Below, in pieces: positions 51,754 through 60,275 of a stretch of 64,000 bases of DNA. The notes under the pieces were generated by a model. The model had not been told where the DNA came from. It searched no databases and was given only the letters and a program-made list of their open reading frames with translations. Position 1 is the stretch's first letter; each line of letters starts with the position of its first letter. Location: positions 32,243 to 96,242 of the forward strand of contig NZ_SRLD01000021.1 of NCBI RefSeq assembly GCF_004745955.1, written 5' to 3'. The stretch comes from Hymenobacter elongatus (GTDB taxonomy: Bacteria; Bacteroidota; Bacteroidia; Cytophagales; Hymenobacteraceae). A program made the position numbers and the translations under genes.

Positions 51754-52962
51754 CTATTCCCCTTTCAGCAGCACCCGAAACGTGGTGCCCTTGCCCACCT
51801 CCGACCAACGCACGTACAAGCGGCCCTGGTGGTAGTTTTCGATGATACGTTTCGCCAAGGCCAGCCCCAGGCCCCAGCCGCGCTTTTTGGTCGTGAAGCC
51901 GGGCAGAAACACCGTTTCAACCTTGCTTTTCGGGATGCCTTTGCCCGTATCGGTAATATCGAGGGCAATGACCTGCTTGCCTTTCGCCCGCTGCAGGTGC
52001 AGCGTGATGTGGCCTTTGCCATCCATGGCATCGACGGCGTTTTTGCAGATATTCTCAATCACCCAGTCAAATAGCGGAATGTTGATCTGGGCGGGCGTGT
52101 CGGTGGGCAGGTCGGTTTTGATTTCGAATACCACCTTCTTCGACACCCGGCTCTGGAGGTAGGCAATGGCATTTTTGGTGGCCTGCAGAATGTTCTCATC
52201 CTTGAGCACGGGCACCGAGCCAATGTTGCTGAACCGCTCGGTAATGATTTCCAGCCGCCGCACGTCCTTGCCCAGCTCGTCCACGATAGGCTCGTTCTGC
52301 CACTTCTCCGAGTCCTTCAGATACGTGTGCCACGCCATCAGGCTGCTGAGCGGTGTGCCCAGCTGGTGAGCAGTTTCCTTGGCCAGGCCCACCCACACGC
52401 GGTTTTGCTCGGCCCGCCGCGAATAGCTGAACGAGAAATACGCCATGACGCCCAGGCAGGCAATAACGGCCAGCTGCACCAGCGGGTAGGTGCGCAGCTG
52501 GGTCAGCAGCTGCGAGTCCTTGTAGTAAATGTAGTTGCGCAGGCCCGCGCCCAGCTCCACCACGATGGGCGGGTGCTGGAGCTTCATGACCGCAATTTGA
52601 CGGTGCAAAAAAGCCACTGAAGTCTTTTCCGACGCGTTTTTGGGAATATCGACATTGCGCGTACCCAAGATATTAGCATCTCCATCGGTGAAAATGATGG
52701 GAATCGTGGTGTTGGCATTGATGATTTCTTCGAACACGAAATTGGTGTTCGAATCTACCTCCGAATTGATGATAAATCGCTGAGCCTTGGCATAGAGGTC
52801 AATCTGCTGCTGCTCCCGCTCCGAGAGGCGCTTCACCAGAATGTTGGTGTAGACCACCGTAGCCGCCGCAATCAGAATAGCGCCCGCCAGGATGCCTAGC
52901 TTGATGCGGGATTTTTGGTCGTAGATGGGTAGCACTTGCCGAGAAAAGGAGAAAAAAGCCAT
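51754..52962 (-). CDS. Membrane sensor histidine kinase
   Basis: A 402-residue kinase. It has a short cytoplasmic start, TM helices at about 21-39 and 160-180, and a roughly 120-residue extracytoplasmic sensor between them (QIDLYAKAQRFIINSEV...IVVELGAG). The phospho-acceptor is His199 in AKETAHQLGTPLSSL. The N box is WVIENICKNAVDAMDG, with DITDTGKGIPKSK and KRGWGLGLALAKRIIENY (G boxes). No response regulator is next to it, so it is an orphan here. ATG 52962 is preferred over 53016. It converges on the CrtC-like gene with 7 bases between. Confidence 0.92.
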   Translation of the reverse strand: MAFFSFSRQVLPIYDQKSRIKLGILAGAILIAAATVVYTNILVKRLSEREQQQIDLYAKAQRFIINSEVDSNTNFVFEEIINANTTIPIIFTDGDANILGTRNVDIPKNASEKTSVAFLHRQIAVMKLQHPPIVVELGAGLRNYIYYKDSQLLTQLRTYPLVQLAVIACLGVMAYFSFSYSRRAEQNRVWVGLAKETAHQLGTPLSSLMAWHTYLKDSEKWQNEPIVDELGKDVRRLEIITERFSNIGSVPVLKDENILQATKNAIAYLQSRVSKKVVFEIKTDLPTDTPAQINIPLFDWVIENICKNAVDAMDGKGHITLHLQRAKGKQVIALDITDTGKGIPKSKVETVFLPGFTTKKRGWGLGLALAKRIIENYHQGRLYVRWSEVGKGTTFRVLLKGE

Positions 52963-53016
52963 GAACCGTGGTGGGAGAAGTCCCCGCTTAGCGAAGGTAA
53001 GCACCACCGGGCGCAC

Positions 53017-53287
53017 CGGCGCGTGTGCGCTCCTAACGGCAGATTCCGGGCGGGGTTCTGACCGCTAGAGCACCGACTTGCCCGACCCAGGCCGAATAAC
53101 GGAACAACCCAAGCTCAACACTTCCCCAATACGCGCATGCCAAGCGGCAAATAGTTGCTTGATTTTTACGTGTTCCGACGCTCCTGATATGCCCTTTGGG
53201 GCGCATCAGGCGGGTTTCGAAACTAGTATTTCTTTTGGCCGAACCTCCGGGGCCTGCCAACTGTTTTCAGACTATCGAATTACGCCG
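53017..53287. other. Intergenic region between the histidine kinase and hemA
   Basis: This divergent gap holds the hemA -7 box at its right end, and I see no gene in it. Short frames on both strands look random. Confidence 0.5.
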
Positions 53288-53295
53288 TAATTTTG
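53288..53295 (+). promoter_or_regulatory. -7 box for hemA
   Basis: TAATTTTG fits TAnnTTTG, 28 bases before ATG 53324. Confidence 0.5.
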
Positions 53296-53323
53296 CCTTC
53301 TACAATACGCCGTAGCCCCAGCT

Positions 53324-54595
53324 ATGCTTCATCCATTTAAGGCGGTCAGCCTGTCGTTCAAAAAAGCTCCTCTCGAAATCCGGGAGTTGATTTCATTGGA
53401 CGAGGCTGCCTGCCGCCGCTTCTTGCACGCCCTCCACCACGAGTTGGGTCTCAGCGACCTGCTCGTGCTCAGCACCTGCAACCGCACGGAAATATACTAC
53501 GCCGCCGACCGCGACCAAAGCCCCGCCATTATCGAGGCGCTGGGCCAGCTCAAAGGTTTGGCTGATATGGCCGAGTACTTTCCTTATTTCGATATTCTTG
53601 ATTCCTACCAGGATTCGGTACAGCACCTGTTCGAAGTCGCTATGGGCCTCGATGCCCAGGTAGTCGGCGACCTGCAGATCAGCAACCAGGTGAAGCAGGC
53701 CTACCAGTGGTCGGCCGACGCGGATACGGCGGGGCCTTTTCTGCACCGGCTGCTGCATACTATCTTCTTCACCAACAAGCGCGTACAGCAGGAAACCCGC
53801 TTCCGCGACGGTGCCGCTTCCACCTCCTACGCCACGCTGGAGCTGGTTGAGGAGCTGACGGCCGACATTGCCAACCCACGGGTATTGGTAGTGGGACTGG
53901 GCGAAATCGGGGCCGATGTATGCCGCCACTTCAGCGACAGCAAGGCTTTCACCGACGTGACACTCTGCAACCGCACCCGCTCTAAAGCAGAGGCGCTGGC
54001 AGCCGAGTGTCAGCTCTCCATCCTCAATTTTGAGGACCTGGTGCAGGGCATGAAGGAAGCCGACGTCGTTATTTCTTCCATTTCCCGCGACACTCCATTT
54101 TTCACCCGCGACATGGTGGAGCGCCTGGAAGTGCTCAGCTACAAGTTTTTCGTTGACCTCTCGGTGCCCCGCAGCATCGGGGCCGACGTGGAAAACGTGC
54201 CGGGCGTACTGGTCTACAATATCGACGCCATCCAGAGCAAGGCCTCGGCGGCGCTGGAGCAGCGCCTGGCAGCCGTGCCGCAGGTGCGAGCCATCATTGC
54301 CGACAGCATCGCCGGCCTCTCCGACTGGACCAAGGAAATGCTGGTGTCGCCTACCATTCAGAAACTCAAAAACGCGCTGGAGCAAATCCGGCAGGAGGAG
54401 ATGGACCGCTTCCAGAAAAAGATGAGCCCCGAGGAAGCGAAGCGGGTCGACGAAATCACGAAGTCGCTGATGCAAAAGATTTTGAAGCAGCCCGTGTTGC
54501 AGCTCAAAGCCGCCTGCAAGCGCGGCGAGGCCGACCAGCTCATCGAAGTACTCACCGACCTTTTTGACCTGGAAAACCAACCCACACCGGCTTAA
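53324..54595 (+). CDS. hemA: Glutamyl-tRNA reductase
   Basis: A 423-residue enzyme making glutamate-1-semialdehyde from Glu-tRNA, the first step of C5-pathway haem synthesis. The nucleophile Cys52 is in LVLSTCNRTEIYY. The NADPH-binding domain is RVLVVGLGEIGADVCRH with TLCNRTRSKAEALA. VVISSISRDTPFFTRDMVE and a C-terminal dimerisation helix (LKNALEQIRQEEMDRFQKKM) complete the fold. Length and domain order are normal. Confidence 0.95.
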   Translation: MLHPFKAVSLSFKKAPLEIRELISLDEAACRRFLHALHHELGLSDLLVLSTCNRTEIYYAADRDQSPAIIEALGQLKGLADMAEYFPYFDILDSYQDSVQHLFEVAMGLDAQVVGDLQISNQVKQAYQWSADADTAGPFLHRLLHTIFFTNKRVQQETRFRDGAASTSYATLELVEELTADIANPRVLVVGLGEIGADVCRHFSDSKAFTDVTLCNRTRSKAEALAAECQLSILNFEDLVQGMKEADVVISSISRDTPFFTRDMVERLEVLSYKFFVDLSVPRSIGADVENVPGVLVYNIDAIQSKASAALEQRLAAVPQVRAIIADSIAGLSDWTKEMLVSPTIQKLKNALEQIRQEEMDRFQKKMSPEEAKRVDEITKSLMQKILKQPVLQLKAACKRGEADQLIEVLTDLFDLENQPTPA

Positions 54596-54615
54596 GAGTG
54601 ACCAGTAAAGCGCAC

Positions 54616-54649
54616 AAAAAAAGGACCGTCGTTGGGCGGTCCTTTTTTT
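54616..54649. terminator. Bidirectional terminator after hemA
   Basis: AAAAAAAGGACCG (54616-54628) pairs with CGGTCCTTTTTTT (54637-54649), with an 8-base loop, before a convergent regulator gene. Confidence 0.88.
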
Positions 54650-54679
54650 GTTTTGTCGTCAGACAAACACACTCAGGTA

Positions 54680-54988
54680 TTAGAGCGAATCACAGCAATC
54701 TTCGAGCGAGTCAATTACGTCGAGTAGTTTAGGAATCGAGAGTGAATAATAAATCTTGGTTCCTACTTTAAACGAAGATAGAATACCCCGATCTTTCAGT
54801 GTTATAAGATGCTGAGAGGCAATGGCTTGAGGCAAATCGAGCGAACGATATATTTCCGTTACGGTCATTTTATCCTCTTTGCCGAGCAAGTCGACAATGG
54901 CAAGGCGCTTGGGGTGGGCCAATACTTTAAGCATGGCGGCGGCCTTATCTACTTTCTTGGATTCTACGCGCGAGAGTAATGGTTTCAT
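54680..54988 (-). CDS. ArsR-type winged-helix regulator
   Basis: A 102-residue winged-helix protein. The DNA-binding core runs KVLAHPKRLAIVDLLGKEDKMTVTEIYRSLDLPQAIASQHLITLKDRGILSSFKVGTKIYYSL, with the recognition helix at SQHLITLKDRG. The end carries two adjacent cysteines (ECC-like DCC at 98-99), a possible metal or redox site. It may act on the divergent promoter of the dehydrogenase at 55223, but no operator is recognised. Confidence 0.88.
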   Translation of the reverse strand: MKPLLSRVESKKVDKAAAMLKVLAHPKRLAIVDLLGKEDKMTVTEIYRSLDLPQAIASQHLITLKDRGILSSFKVGTKIYYSLSIPKLLDVIDSLEDCCDSL

Positions 54989-55176
54989 GGGACGGTTACA
55001 ACGGTGGTCCTACAGGTGGGTCGGGCAGGAATATGCGTAATACGATATTCCTAGCTTTAAGAGTTCCGTTTTGGGAGGATTTTGCCGATAAAACTTGATT
55101 TTACCGACGTTTATTTTAGTAAAAACCGTTTTTTATTACGGGTGGGCAAAGACCCAAACCCTGGCGGAGGGCTGCT

Positions 55177-55184
55177 TATCTTTG
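55177..55184 (+). promoter_or_regulatory. -7 box for the 55223 dehydrogenase
   Basis: TATCTTTG fits TAnnTTTG exactly and lies 38 bases before ATG 55223. Confidence 0.55.
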
Positions 55185-55222
55185 CGCACTTATTTCCCAC
55201 CCACCTCCTTTACCTTTTTGTG

Positions 55223-56452
55223 ATGAAAGACCTGCTGGCCAAATTTGAGAATAAGCGTCCCGAAATCGTTTTTGAATGGAAAGACGCCGAAACCGAAGCA
55301 GAGGGCTGGGTCGTTATCAACTCGCTGCGCGGCGGGGCGGCGGGCGGCGGCACCCGCATGCGCAAAGGCTTGGACAAGCGTGAGGTGGAAAGCCTGGCCA
55401 AAACGATGGAGGTGAAGTTCACCGTGTCGGGTCCGGCCATTGGCGGAGCCAAGTCCGGTATCAACTTCGACCCCCAGGACCCGCGGAAGCGCGGGGTGCT
55501 GGAGCGCTGGTATCGGGCCGTGATTCCGCTGCTCAAAAGCTACTATGGTACTGGCGGCGACCTGAACGTGGATGAAATTCACGACGTGATTCCCATTACG
55601 GAAGATTACGGTCTGTGGCATCCCCAGGAAGGCATCGTGAACGGCCACTACCGCGCCACCGAGCCCCAGAAAATCCAGAAGCTCGGCCAGTTGCGCCAAG
55701 GCGTCATTAAGGTTATCGAAGATGCGGCCTTTACCCCCGAATTGAGCCGTAAGTACACCATTGCCGATTTGATTACCGGCTACGGCGTGGCCGAAGCCGT
55801 GCGGCATTACTACGAGCTGTGGGGCGGCCACGACGTGCGCGGCAAGCGGGCCATTATTCAGGGCTGGGGCAACGTGGGGGCCGCTGCCGCTTACTACCTG
55901 GCCACGCAGGGCGCGCTCGTCACGGGCATCATCGACCGGGCAGGCGGGCTGCTGAAGCCGGAGGGCTTTACGCTGGCCGAAATCCGGCAGCTCTTTCTGG
56001 ACCGCAAAGGCAATATGCTAACGGCCGATAACCTGCTGTCGTTTGCAGAAATCGACCAGCAAATCTGGGCTTCCGGGGCTGAAATCTTCATTCCGGCCGC
56101 CTCCTCGCGCCTCGTCACGCGCGGCCAGATCGAGAAAATGGTAGCCGGCGGCCTGGAAGTTATCAGCTGCGGGGCTAACGTGCCCTTCGCCGACCCCGAA
56201 ATCTTCTTCGGCCCCACCGGCGAGTACGCCGACCAGCATGTGAGCGTGATTCCCGACTTTATTGCCAACTGCGGCATGGCCCGGGTCTTCGCCTACTTGA
56301 TGGAAACCAACGCCGAAATCACCGACCAAGCCATTTTCGGCGACACGTCCCGCATCATTCGCCGGGCCCTGGAGCGCACCCGCCAGCAAGGCGACAGCCC
56401 AGTGGGCGTGGCCCAGAAGTCATTCGAAATGGCGCTGCGGCAGCTAGTCTAG
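55223..56452 (+). CDS. Glu/Leu/Phe/Val-type amino acid dehydrogenase (second paralogue)
   Basis: A 409-residue dehydrogenase only distantly similar to gdhA at 35873. The catalytic Lys region is KFTVSGPAIGGAKSGINFDP, and the NAD fold has IIQGWGNVGAAAAYYLATQG. Between them is a long loop (YGTGGDLNVDEIHDVIPITEDYG). A C-terminal IPDFIANCGMARVFAYL supplies the substrate end. The longer frame from 55082 adds 47 residues that look non-homologous, so ATG 55223 is used. It is probably a leucine-, valine- or glutamate-type dehydrogenase. The specificity residues cannot be assigned with confidence. Confidence 0.85.
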   Translation: MKDLLAKFENKRPEIVFEWKDAETEAEGWVVINSLRGGAAGGGTRMRKGLDKREVESLAKTMEVKFTVSGPAIGGAKSGINFDPQDPRKRGVLERWYRAVIPLLKSYYGTGGDLNVDEIHDVIPITEDYGLWHPQEGIVNGHYRATEPQKIQKLGQLRQGVIKVIEDAAFTPELSRKYTIADLITGYGVAEAVRHYYELWGGHDVRGKRAIIQGWGNVGAAAAYYLATQGALVTGIIDRAGGLLKPEGFTLAEIRQLFLDRKGNMLTADNLLSFAEIDQQIWASGAEIFIPAASSRLVTRGQIEKMVAGGLEVISCGANVPFADPEIFFGPTGEYADQHVSVIPDFIANCGMARVFAYLMETNAEITDQAIFGDTSRIIRRALERTRQQGDSPVGVAQKSFEMALRQLV

Positions 56453-56473
56453 GGCTGGGTCGTTGTTTTCTTT

Positions 56474-56510
56474 AGAACGTCATGTCGAACAACGGGAGAC
56501 ATGACGTTCT
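56474..56510 (+). terminator. Perfect 13-bp hairpin after the dehydrogenase; possible terminator
   Basis: AGAACGTCATGTC (56474-56486) pairs with GACATGACGTTCT (56498-56510) around an 11-base loop, followed by TTTTAT. The AGAACGTCATGTCGA end also occurs at 34902 inside a MITE-like element, so it may be a repeat remnant reused as a terminator. Confidence 0.6.
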
Positions 56511-56529
56511 TTTATCTAAACCGACAAAC

Positions 56530-57675
56530 ATGACCCTGCATGAAATTCTGAATCTGCGCTTTTTGGGCAATAATGTGGGAGCGTACCTGACCTGCGCGGG
56601 CATTCTGCTGTTTGGCTACCTCTTCAAAACGCTGCTTTCCAAACTGCTTTCCAAGCTCGTGTTCCGGTTTATCCGGCAGCGCACCGAGGGCGTAAGCGAA
56701 GCCCAGTTTCAGGCCCTGCTCATTCAGCCGGTATCCATCGTCGTGTTTCTGACCACGGTATATCTGGCCTTTCAGGTGCTCGACTACCCGGTGCGTAGCT
56801 CCGAGCTAAACCATAACGACCCCTGGCCGCAGGTAGCCTTATTTCGGCTCTATCAGTTGGGCATTATCGTGGGCGTGGCCTGGATTGCTTTACGCCTCGT
56901 CGATTTCGTAGTGCTCATCTTCCGCCGACGCGCCGAAATGAGCACTTCCCGCCTCAACGACCAGCTGATTCCCTTCGCCAAGGATTTGCTGAAAGTGCTG
57001 GTGCTGACTATTGCGTTTCTGGTCATGCTCAGCCGCGTGTTCGGTGTCAACGTCACGGCCCTGATTGGGGGCCTGGGCATTGGGGGCCTGGCTGTAGCTT
57101 TTGCGGCCAAAGAAAGCCTCGAAAACCTGATTGCCTCCTTCACCATCTTCCTCGACCGGCCCTTCGCCGTGGGCGACCTGGTGGAAGTAGGCGGCGTAAC
57201 GGGCACCGTCGAGAAGGTCGGATTTCGTAGTACGCGCCTGCGCACAGCCGAGAAAAGCTACGTCACGGTGCCCAACAAGTCCATGATTGATAAGCCCTTG
57301 GACAACCTGTCGCTGCGGACGGCCCGCCGCGTCAACTTCACCCTGGCCCTTAGCCACAGCACTACCAGCAAGCAGCTCCGGGGCATTGTACAGGATGCTC
57401 AGCAGGTTATCAAGGAGTATCCGCTTACCACCGATGATATCCAGATCAAATTTGCAGCCCTGACGCCGGCCGCCAAGGAAGTAACGGTGCAGTACTTCGT
57501 GGAAACCACTAATTACGACGAGTGGCTGGACGTGAAGGAAGAACTCAACTACCGTTTAGTAGAGCTGGTGGAAAAGCACGGCGGCGTCTTTGCCAGCACG
57601 GGCACCACCTTGGTGCAGCTTAGCAACCCCGACCGGCTACGGGGCTTACAGTCGCCGGAACAACACGTGCTGTAG
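56530..57675 (+). CDS. MscS-family mechanosensitive channel
   Basis: 381 residues. N-terminal TM helices and an arginine-rich linker come first. The pore helix TM3 has GVNVTALIGGLGIGGLAVAFAAKESLENLIASFTIFLDRPFAVGDLVEV, the MscS pore and beta domain. GTVEKVGFRSTRLRTAEKSYVTVPNKSMID completes the beta domain. A C-terminal alpha/beta region follows. It releases solutes on hypo-osmotic shock. The open frame starts at 56482, but ATG 56530 (MTLHEILNLRFLG) is the natural start. Confidence 0.92.
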   Translation: MTLHEILNLRFLGNNVGAYLTCAGILLFGYLFKTLLSKLLSKLVFRFIRQRTEGVSEAQFQALLIQPVSIVVFLTTVYLAFQVLDYPVRSSELNHNDPWPQVALFRLYQLGIIVGVAWIALRLVDFVVLIFRRRAEMSTSRLNDQLIPFAKDLLKVLVLTIAFLVMLSRVFGVNVTALIGGLGIGGLAVAFAAKESLENLIASFTIFLDRPFAVGDLVEVGGVTGTVEKVGFRSTRLRTAEKSYVTVPNKSMIDKPLDNLSLRTARRVNFTLALSHSTTSKQLRGIVQDAQQVIKEYPLTTDDIQIKFAALTPAAKEVTVQYFVETTNYDEWLDVKEELNYRLVELVEKHGGVFASTGTTLVQLSNPDRLRGLQSPEQHVL

Positions 57676-57703
57676 AAATCCAGCCCGGCCTTTTCAAGCG
57701 CAC

Positions 57704-57739
57704 AAAAAAGCCCTGACACTCGTTGCCAGGGCTTTTTTT
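57704..57739. terminator. Bidirectional terminator after the MscS-family gene
   Basis: AAAAAAGCCCTG (57704-57715) pairs with CAGGGCTTTTTTT (57727-57739) across an 11-base loop, between convergent genes. Confidence 0.85.
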
Positions 57740-57760
57740 ATGCATCATGCTATCTATTGC

Positions 57761-58702
57761 TTACCGGCCGCCAAACAGGCCGCCAAGCAAAGAGCCCATA
57801 CCGCCGCCACCGCCGCCGAGCAGGCCGCCGAGGCCACCGCCGCCAGCGCTACGAGGAGCCGAACCGGGCTGACCACCTAGGCCACCCAAAATCGACATGA
57901 GCGAGCCTAGGCCACCACCGCCGACGTGTGAGCCCTGCTGGGGCATGTTGCCGTAAGTGCCGCCGGCACCACCAGAATTGCCGCCGCCACCCAGCACCCC
58001 GCTTAACAGACCGCCGCCAAGCAAGCCGCCTAATAGGCCGCCCATCGAGCCACCGCCCATCATGCTGCCACCGGCACCGCTGAGCAGGCCGCCCATTGAG
58101 CCACCGCCGAGCACGCTGCCCAGACCACCGCCCATACCCGACGACCGCCCGCTACGGTTCATGACCCCCGAAATAACCATAGGAGCCACCACGCCCAGCA
58201 AGCCAGCCATGAGCGCTCCTTTCGGAATACCAACACTGGCGAGCTTATCCGTCACGCCGCTCAGGAAGCCTTGCTTACCTGGGTCGCTGGCATCGTGTGG
58301 CACGGTAGCTGCCTGATCCACAACGGTTTCCAGGGCTTGCTTCTGCTGCTGGTTAACGCCGAGGTAGGTGGCCATTTTAGTGACCATTTCCTCTTCCGTG
58401 TTGGAATAAGCACCATCGGCTCGGGCAAAGCTGATCAGGTCGGTGATGAGCGAGAAGCGCAGGTCGCTGCCACGCAGCGCGTCCAGGCTTTGCTTAATGC
58501 TGTCATTGGAAGCGTCGCGAGCAGCCGACAGGACCTGCTGGGTAGCTCCGCCGGAGAGGCCCGCGCTATGGGCCAGCTGCTGCAAAAACTCTACTTCGGC
58601 CGCCGAAGCCTCACGGTCGGCGGAGGCTAGGCTGGCAATGACACTTAGATATGCGGCTTTCTCCTGGTCGGAGTAATTCTGTAGGAGTTGGGTATCGGTC
58701 AT
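57761..58702 (-). CDS. TerB-like protein with Gly-rich tail
   Basis: A 313-residue protein. Residues 1 to about 140 resemble the TerB/DUF533-type helical tellurite-resistance fold (YLSVIASLASADREASAAEVEFLQQLA and DLISFARADGAYSNTEEEMVTKMATYLGV). After a hydrophobic segment (GALMAGLLGVVAPMVISGVM) the last 130 residues are almost only Gly, Leu, Met and Ser with GGLLGGLLGGGLLSG repeats. The tail is probably disordered or membrane-associated. TerB-domain proteins are thought to respond to stress, but the role here is unknown. Confidence 0.75.
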   Translation of the reverse strand: MTDTQLLQNYSDQEKAAYLSVIASLASADREASAAEVEFLQQLAHSAGLSGGATQQVLSAARDASNDSIKQSLDALRGSDLRFSLITDLISFARADGAYSNTEEEMVTKMATYLGVNQQQKQALETVVDQAATVPHDASDPGKQGFLSGVTDKLASVGIPKGALMAGLLGVVAPMVISGVMNRSGRSSGMGGGLGSVLGGGSMGGLLSGAGGSMMGGGSMGGLLGGLLGGGLLSGVLGGGGNSGGAGGTYGNMPQQGSHVGGGGLGSLMSILGGLGGQPGSAPRSAGGGGLGGLLGGGGGGMGSLLGGLFGGR

Positions 58703-58936
58703 AGATAGGTGGAAAAGAAGTGGAAGAACAAACCGAAAATAGTAACGTCAACGGCCTGATTAGGTTGAACTCCGACCAGCTGACGGTCTACGGCTCCCCA
58801 TTACCACCTTCAACACCCTCCGTGCGGCCCGGCTGAAAATTCTGACTGTAACATAGTTGCGGGCTACCGGCGGGGGCCGACGCAATTTTCTGCGCTGAAT
58901 TTCGGTCAAAGGGTTGCGTAATCAAAAATGACCCAC

Positions 58937-58944
58937 CATATTTG
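58937..58944 (+). promoter_or_regulatory. -7 box for the tRNA pair
   Basis: CATATTTG (one base from TAnnTTTG) has a TTG at 58914-58916, 20 bases upstream, and lies 18 bases before the first tRNA. Confidence 0.5.
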
Positions 58945-58962
58945 CATTCCCAAACGGGACCC

Positions 58963-59037
58963 GGGAGATTAGCTCAGCTGGTTCAGAGCATCTGCCTTAC
59001 AAGCAGAGGGTCACTGGTTCGAACCCAGTATCTCCCA
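58963..59037 (+). tRNA. tRNA-Val (anticodon UAC), copy 1
   Basis: 75 bases. The acceptor stem GGGAGAT pairs with ATCTCCC, and A is the discriminator. The anticodon stem TCTGC/GCAGA holds loop CTTACAA, with anticodon TAC. The T-loop GGTTCGAACC is normal. CCA is not encoded (CTT follows). Confidence 0.95.
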
Positions 59038-59058
59038 CTTTTTCTTGCATTACCCTTC

Positions 59059-59133
59059 GGGAGATTAGCTCAGCTGGTTCAGAGCATCTGCCTTACAAGC
59101 AGAGGGTCACTGGTTCGAACCCAGTATCTCCCA
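59059..59133 (+). tRNA. tRNA-Val (anticodon UAC), copy 2
   Basis: Identical in all 75 bases to copy 1, which ends 21 bases upstream. Here CCA happens to follow directly after the discriminator (59134-59136). Confidence 0.95.
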
Positions 59134-59141
59134 CCATTTTC

Positions 59142-59178
59142 AAAAGCCATTTAGCAGTACTGCTGAATGGCTTTTTTT
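59142..59178 (+). terminator. Terminator after the tRNA pair
   Basis: AAAGCCATT.AGCAGT (59142-59158) pairs with ACTGCT.AATGGCTTT (59159-59173), followed by a run of T to 59178. It would end the tRNA-Val transcript. Confidence 0.85.
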
Positions 59179-59634
59179 TGGTTTATGGTGGGGCCACGCC
59201 GCTCTTTTACCGGCAATACCGCTGCTGGCTGAACCTTATCGGCAGAGTATTTTGCGTCTGGCAAGACACCGCCTAGTATTGCTGAAGCTAGGCTGGCCCG
59301 GCGCAGCCCACAGCCCAACCACTTTGGGCTTTCGGTCGAGTAGCGGTTTTCTTTACGATGCGGCCCGCTAGACCTATTTTCACCTCGGCAGTACCTAGCA
59401 GCAACCACCACCGCAGTATGCCCTGCGGCAAACATGCGGGCTGAGTGCTATACGTACGCTTGATTTCCGAATTATATGTGCAATATGGGCGTCCGAAATG
59501 GTGGGCGCGCCGCCGGGTGGTGCTCGTGCGGCTCGGCTCCTCTTTGCCAGCTACGCAACCCATAGCCGGCCTGGCTGGCTGAAGTTCGTTTTTGTTGTTG
59601 AAGCTCGCTTCCTATTTTTCTCTTTCAACCGCTT
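59179..59634. other. Intergenic region without recognisable content
   Basis: 456 bases between the tRNA terminator and the cupin gene. Two overlapping leftward frames of 90-95 codons look random in composition. A possible promoter with TTTG at 59591 and TATTTTTC at 59613 lies before the cupin. Confidence 0.45.
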
Positions 59635-60138
59635 ATGAGCACTGAACTACTTAAGCAGCAATTGTTTCAGAAAGCCCAACTCCAACTTCAGCAGCAGGGC
59701 TTCGGCATCACGCAGCAAGACCAAACCCGGCCCTGGGGCGGTTTTTTCGTGCTCGACGAAGCCCAGGCCCAGCAATTTGCCGACACGTATTTTGAAGGCT
59801 TGCCCGTGGAGCAGCTGCGCATAGCGGGCAAGCTGAGCCCCAAGATTCTGCTGGTCGCCCCCCACCAGCGACTGTCGTGGCAATACCACCACCGCCGGGC
59901 CGAAATCTGGAAAGTGGTGCAAGGTAGCGTGGGCGTTGTGACGAGCCCTACAGATACCGAAGGCGAACTGAAAACCTACGCACCCGGCGAGCTGATTAGG
60001 CTGCGGCAAGGCGAGCGGCACCGGCTCATAGGTCTGGATGAATGGGGCATGGTAGCCGAAATATGGCAGCATACCAACGCCCAGCACCCCTCCGACGAAG
60101 ACGACATCGTGCGGGTGCAGGACGACTTCGGCCGGTAG
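59635..60138 (+). CDS. Cupin-fold protein, type II mannose-6-phosphate isomerase-like
   Basis: A 167-residue cupin. The fold covers residues about 35-150, with the metal motif HHRRAEIWKVVQGSVGVV (His-His...Glu) and the second motif LRQGERHRLIGLDEW (His). PWGGFFVLDEAQ near the start and AEIWQHTN at the end resemble the C-terminal cupin of GDP-mannose pyrophosphorylase/phosphomannose isomerase. It could isomerise mannose-6-phosphate or bind a sugar, but no nucleotidyltransferase partner is next to it. Confidence 0.8.
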   Translation: MSTELLKQQLFQKAQLQLQQQGFGITQQDQTRPWGGFFVLDEAQAQQFADTYFEGLPVEQLRIAGKLSPKILLVAPHQRLSWQYHHRRAEIWKVVQGSVGVVTSPTDTEGELKTYAPGELIRLRQGERHRLIGLDEWGMVAEIWQHTNAQHPSDEDDIVRVQDDFGR

Positions 60139-60275
60139 GCCCAAGCGGGCAGACACACGGAACAGTTACTTGTTTGTCTGCTTGCGCGAAGTACCTGTGT
60201 GCTCCCCACCCCGCGTCCTGGCTACCGACCAGCTTCCCAAACGCCCAGCATTTAGCCGCCGCCGACTTGCAAGCT

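Noticed and set aside
53033..53260. 75-codon leftward frame before hemA
   Set aside because: It ends inside the divergent promoter region and shows no recognisable feature.
57957..58316. Proline-rich frame on the plus strand inside the TerB-like gene
   Set aside because: It is the complement of glycine codons in the real gene's tail and has no start context or partner.
58942..59154. Open frame running through both tRNA genes
   Set aside because: It simply translates the tRNA sequences twice, and the repeats in the protein come from the identical tRNAs.
59151..59563. Two leftward frames after the tRNA genes as real small genes
   Set aside because: Their translations are rich in Arg/Ser with no hydrophobic core or motif, and they overlap each other in different frames.
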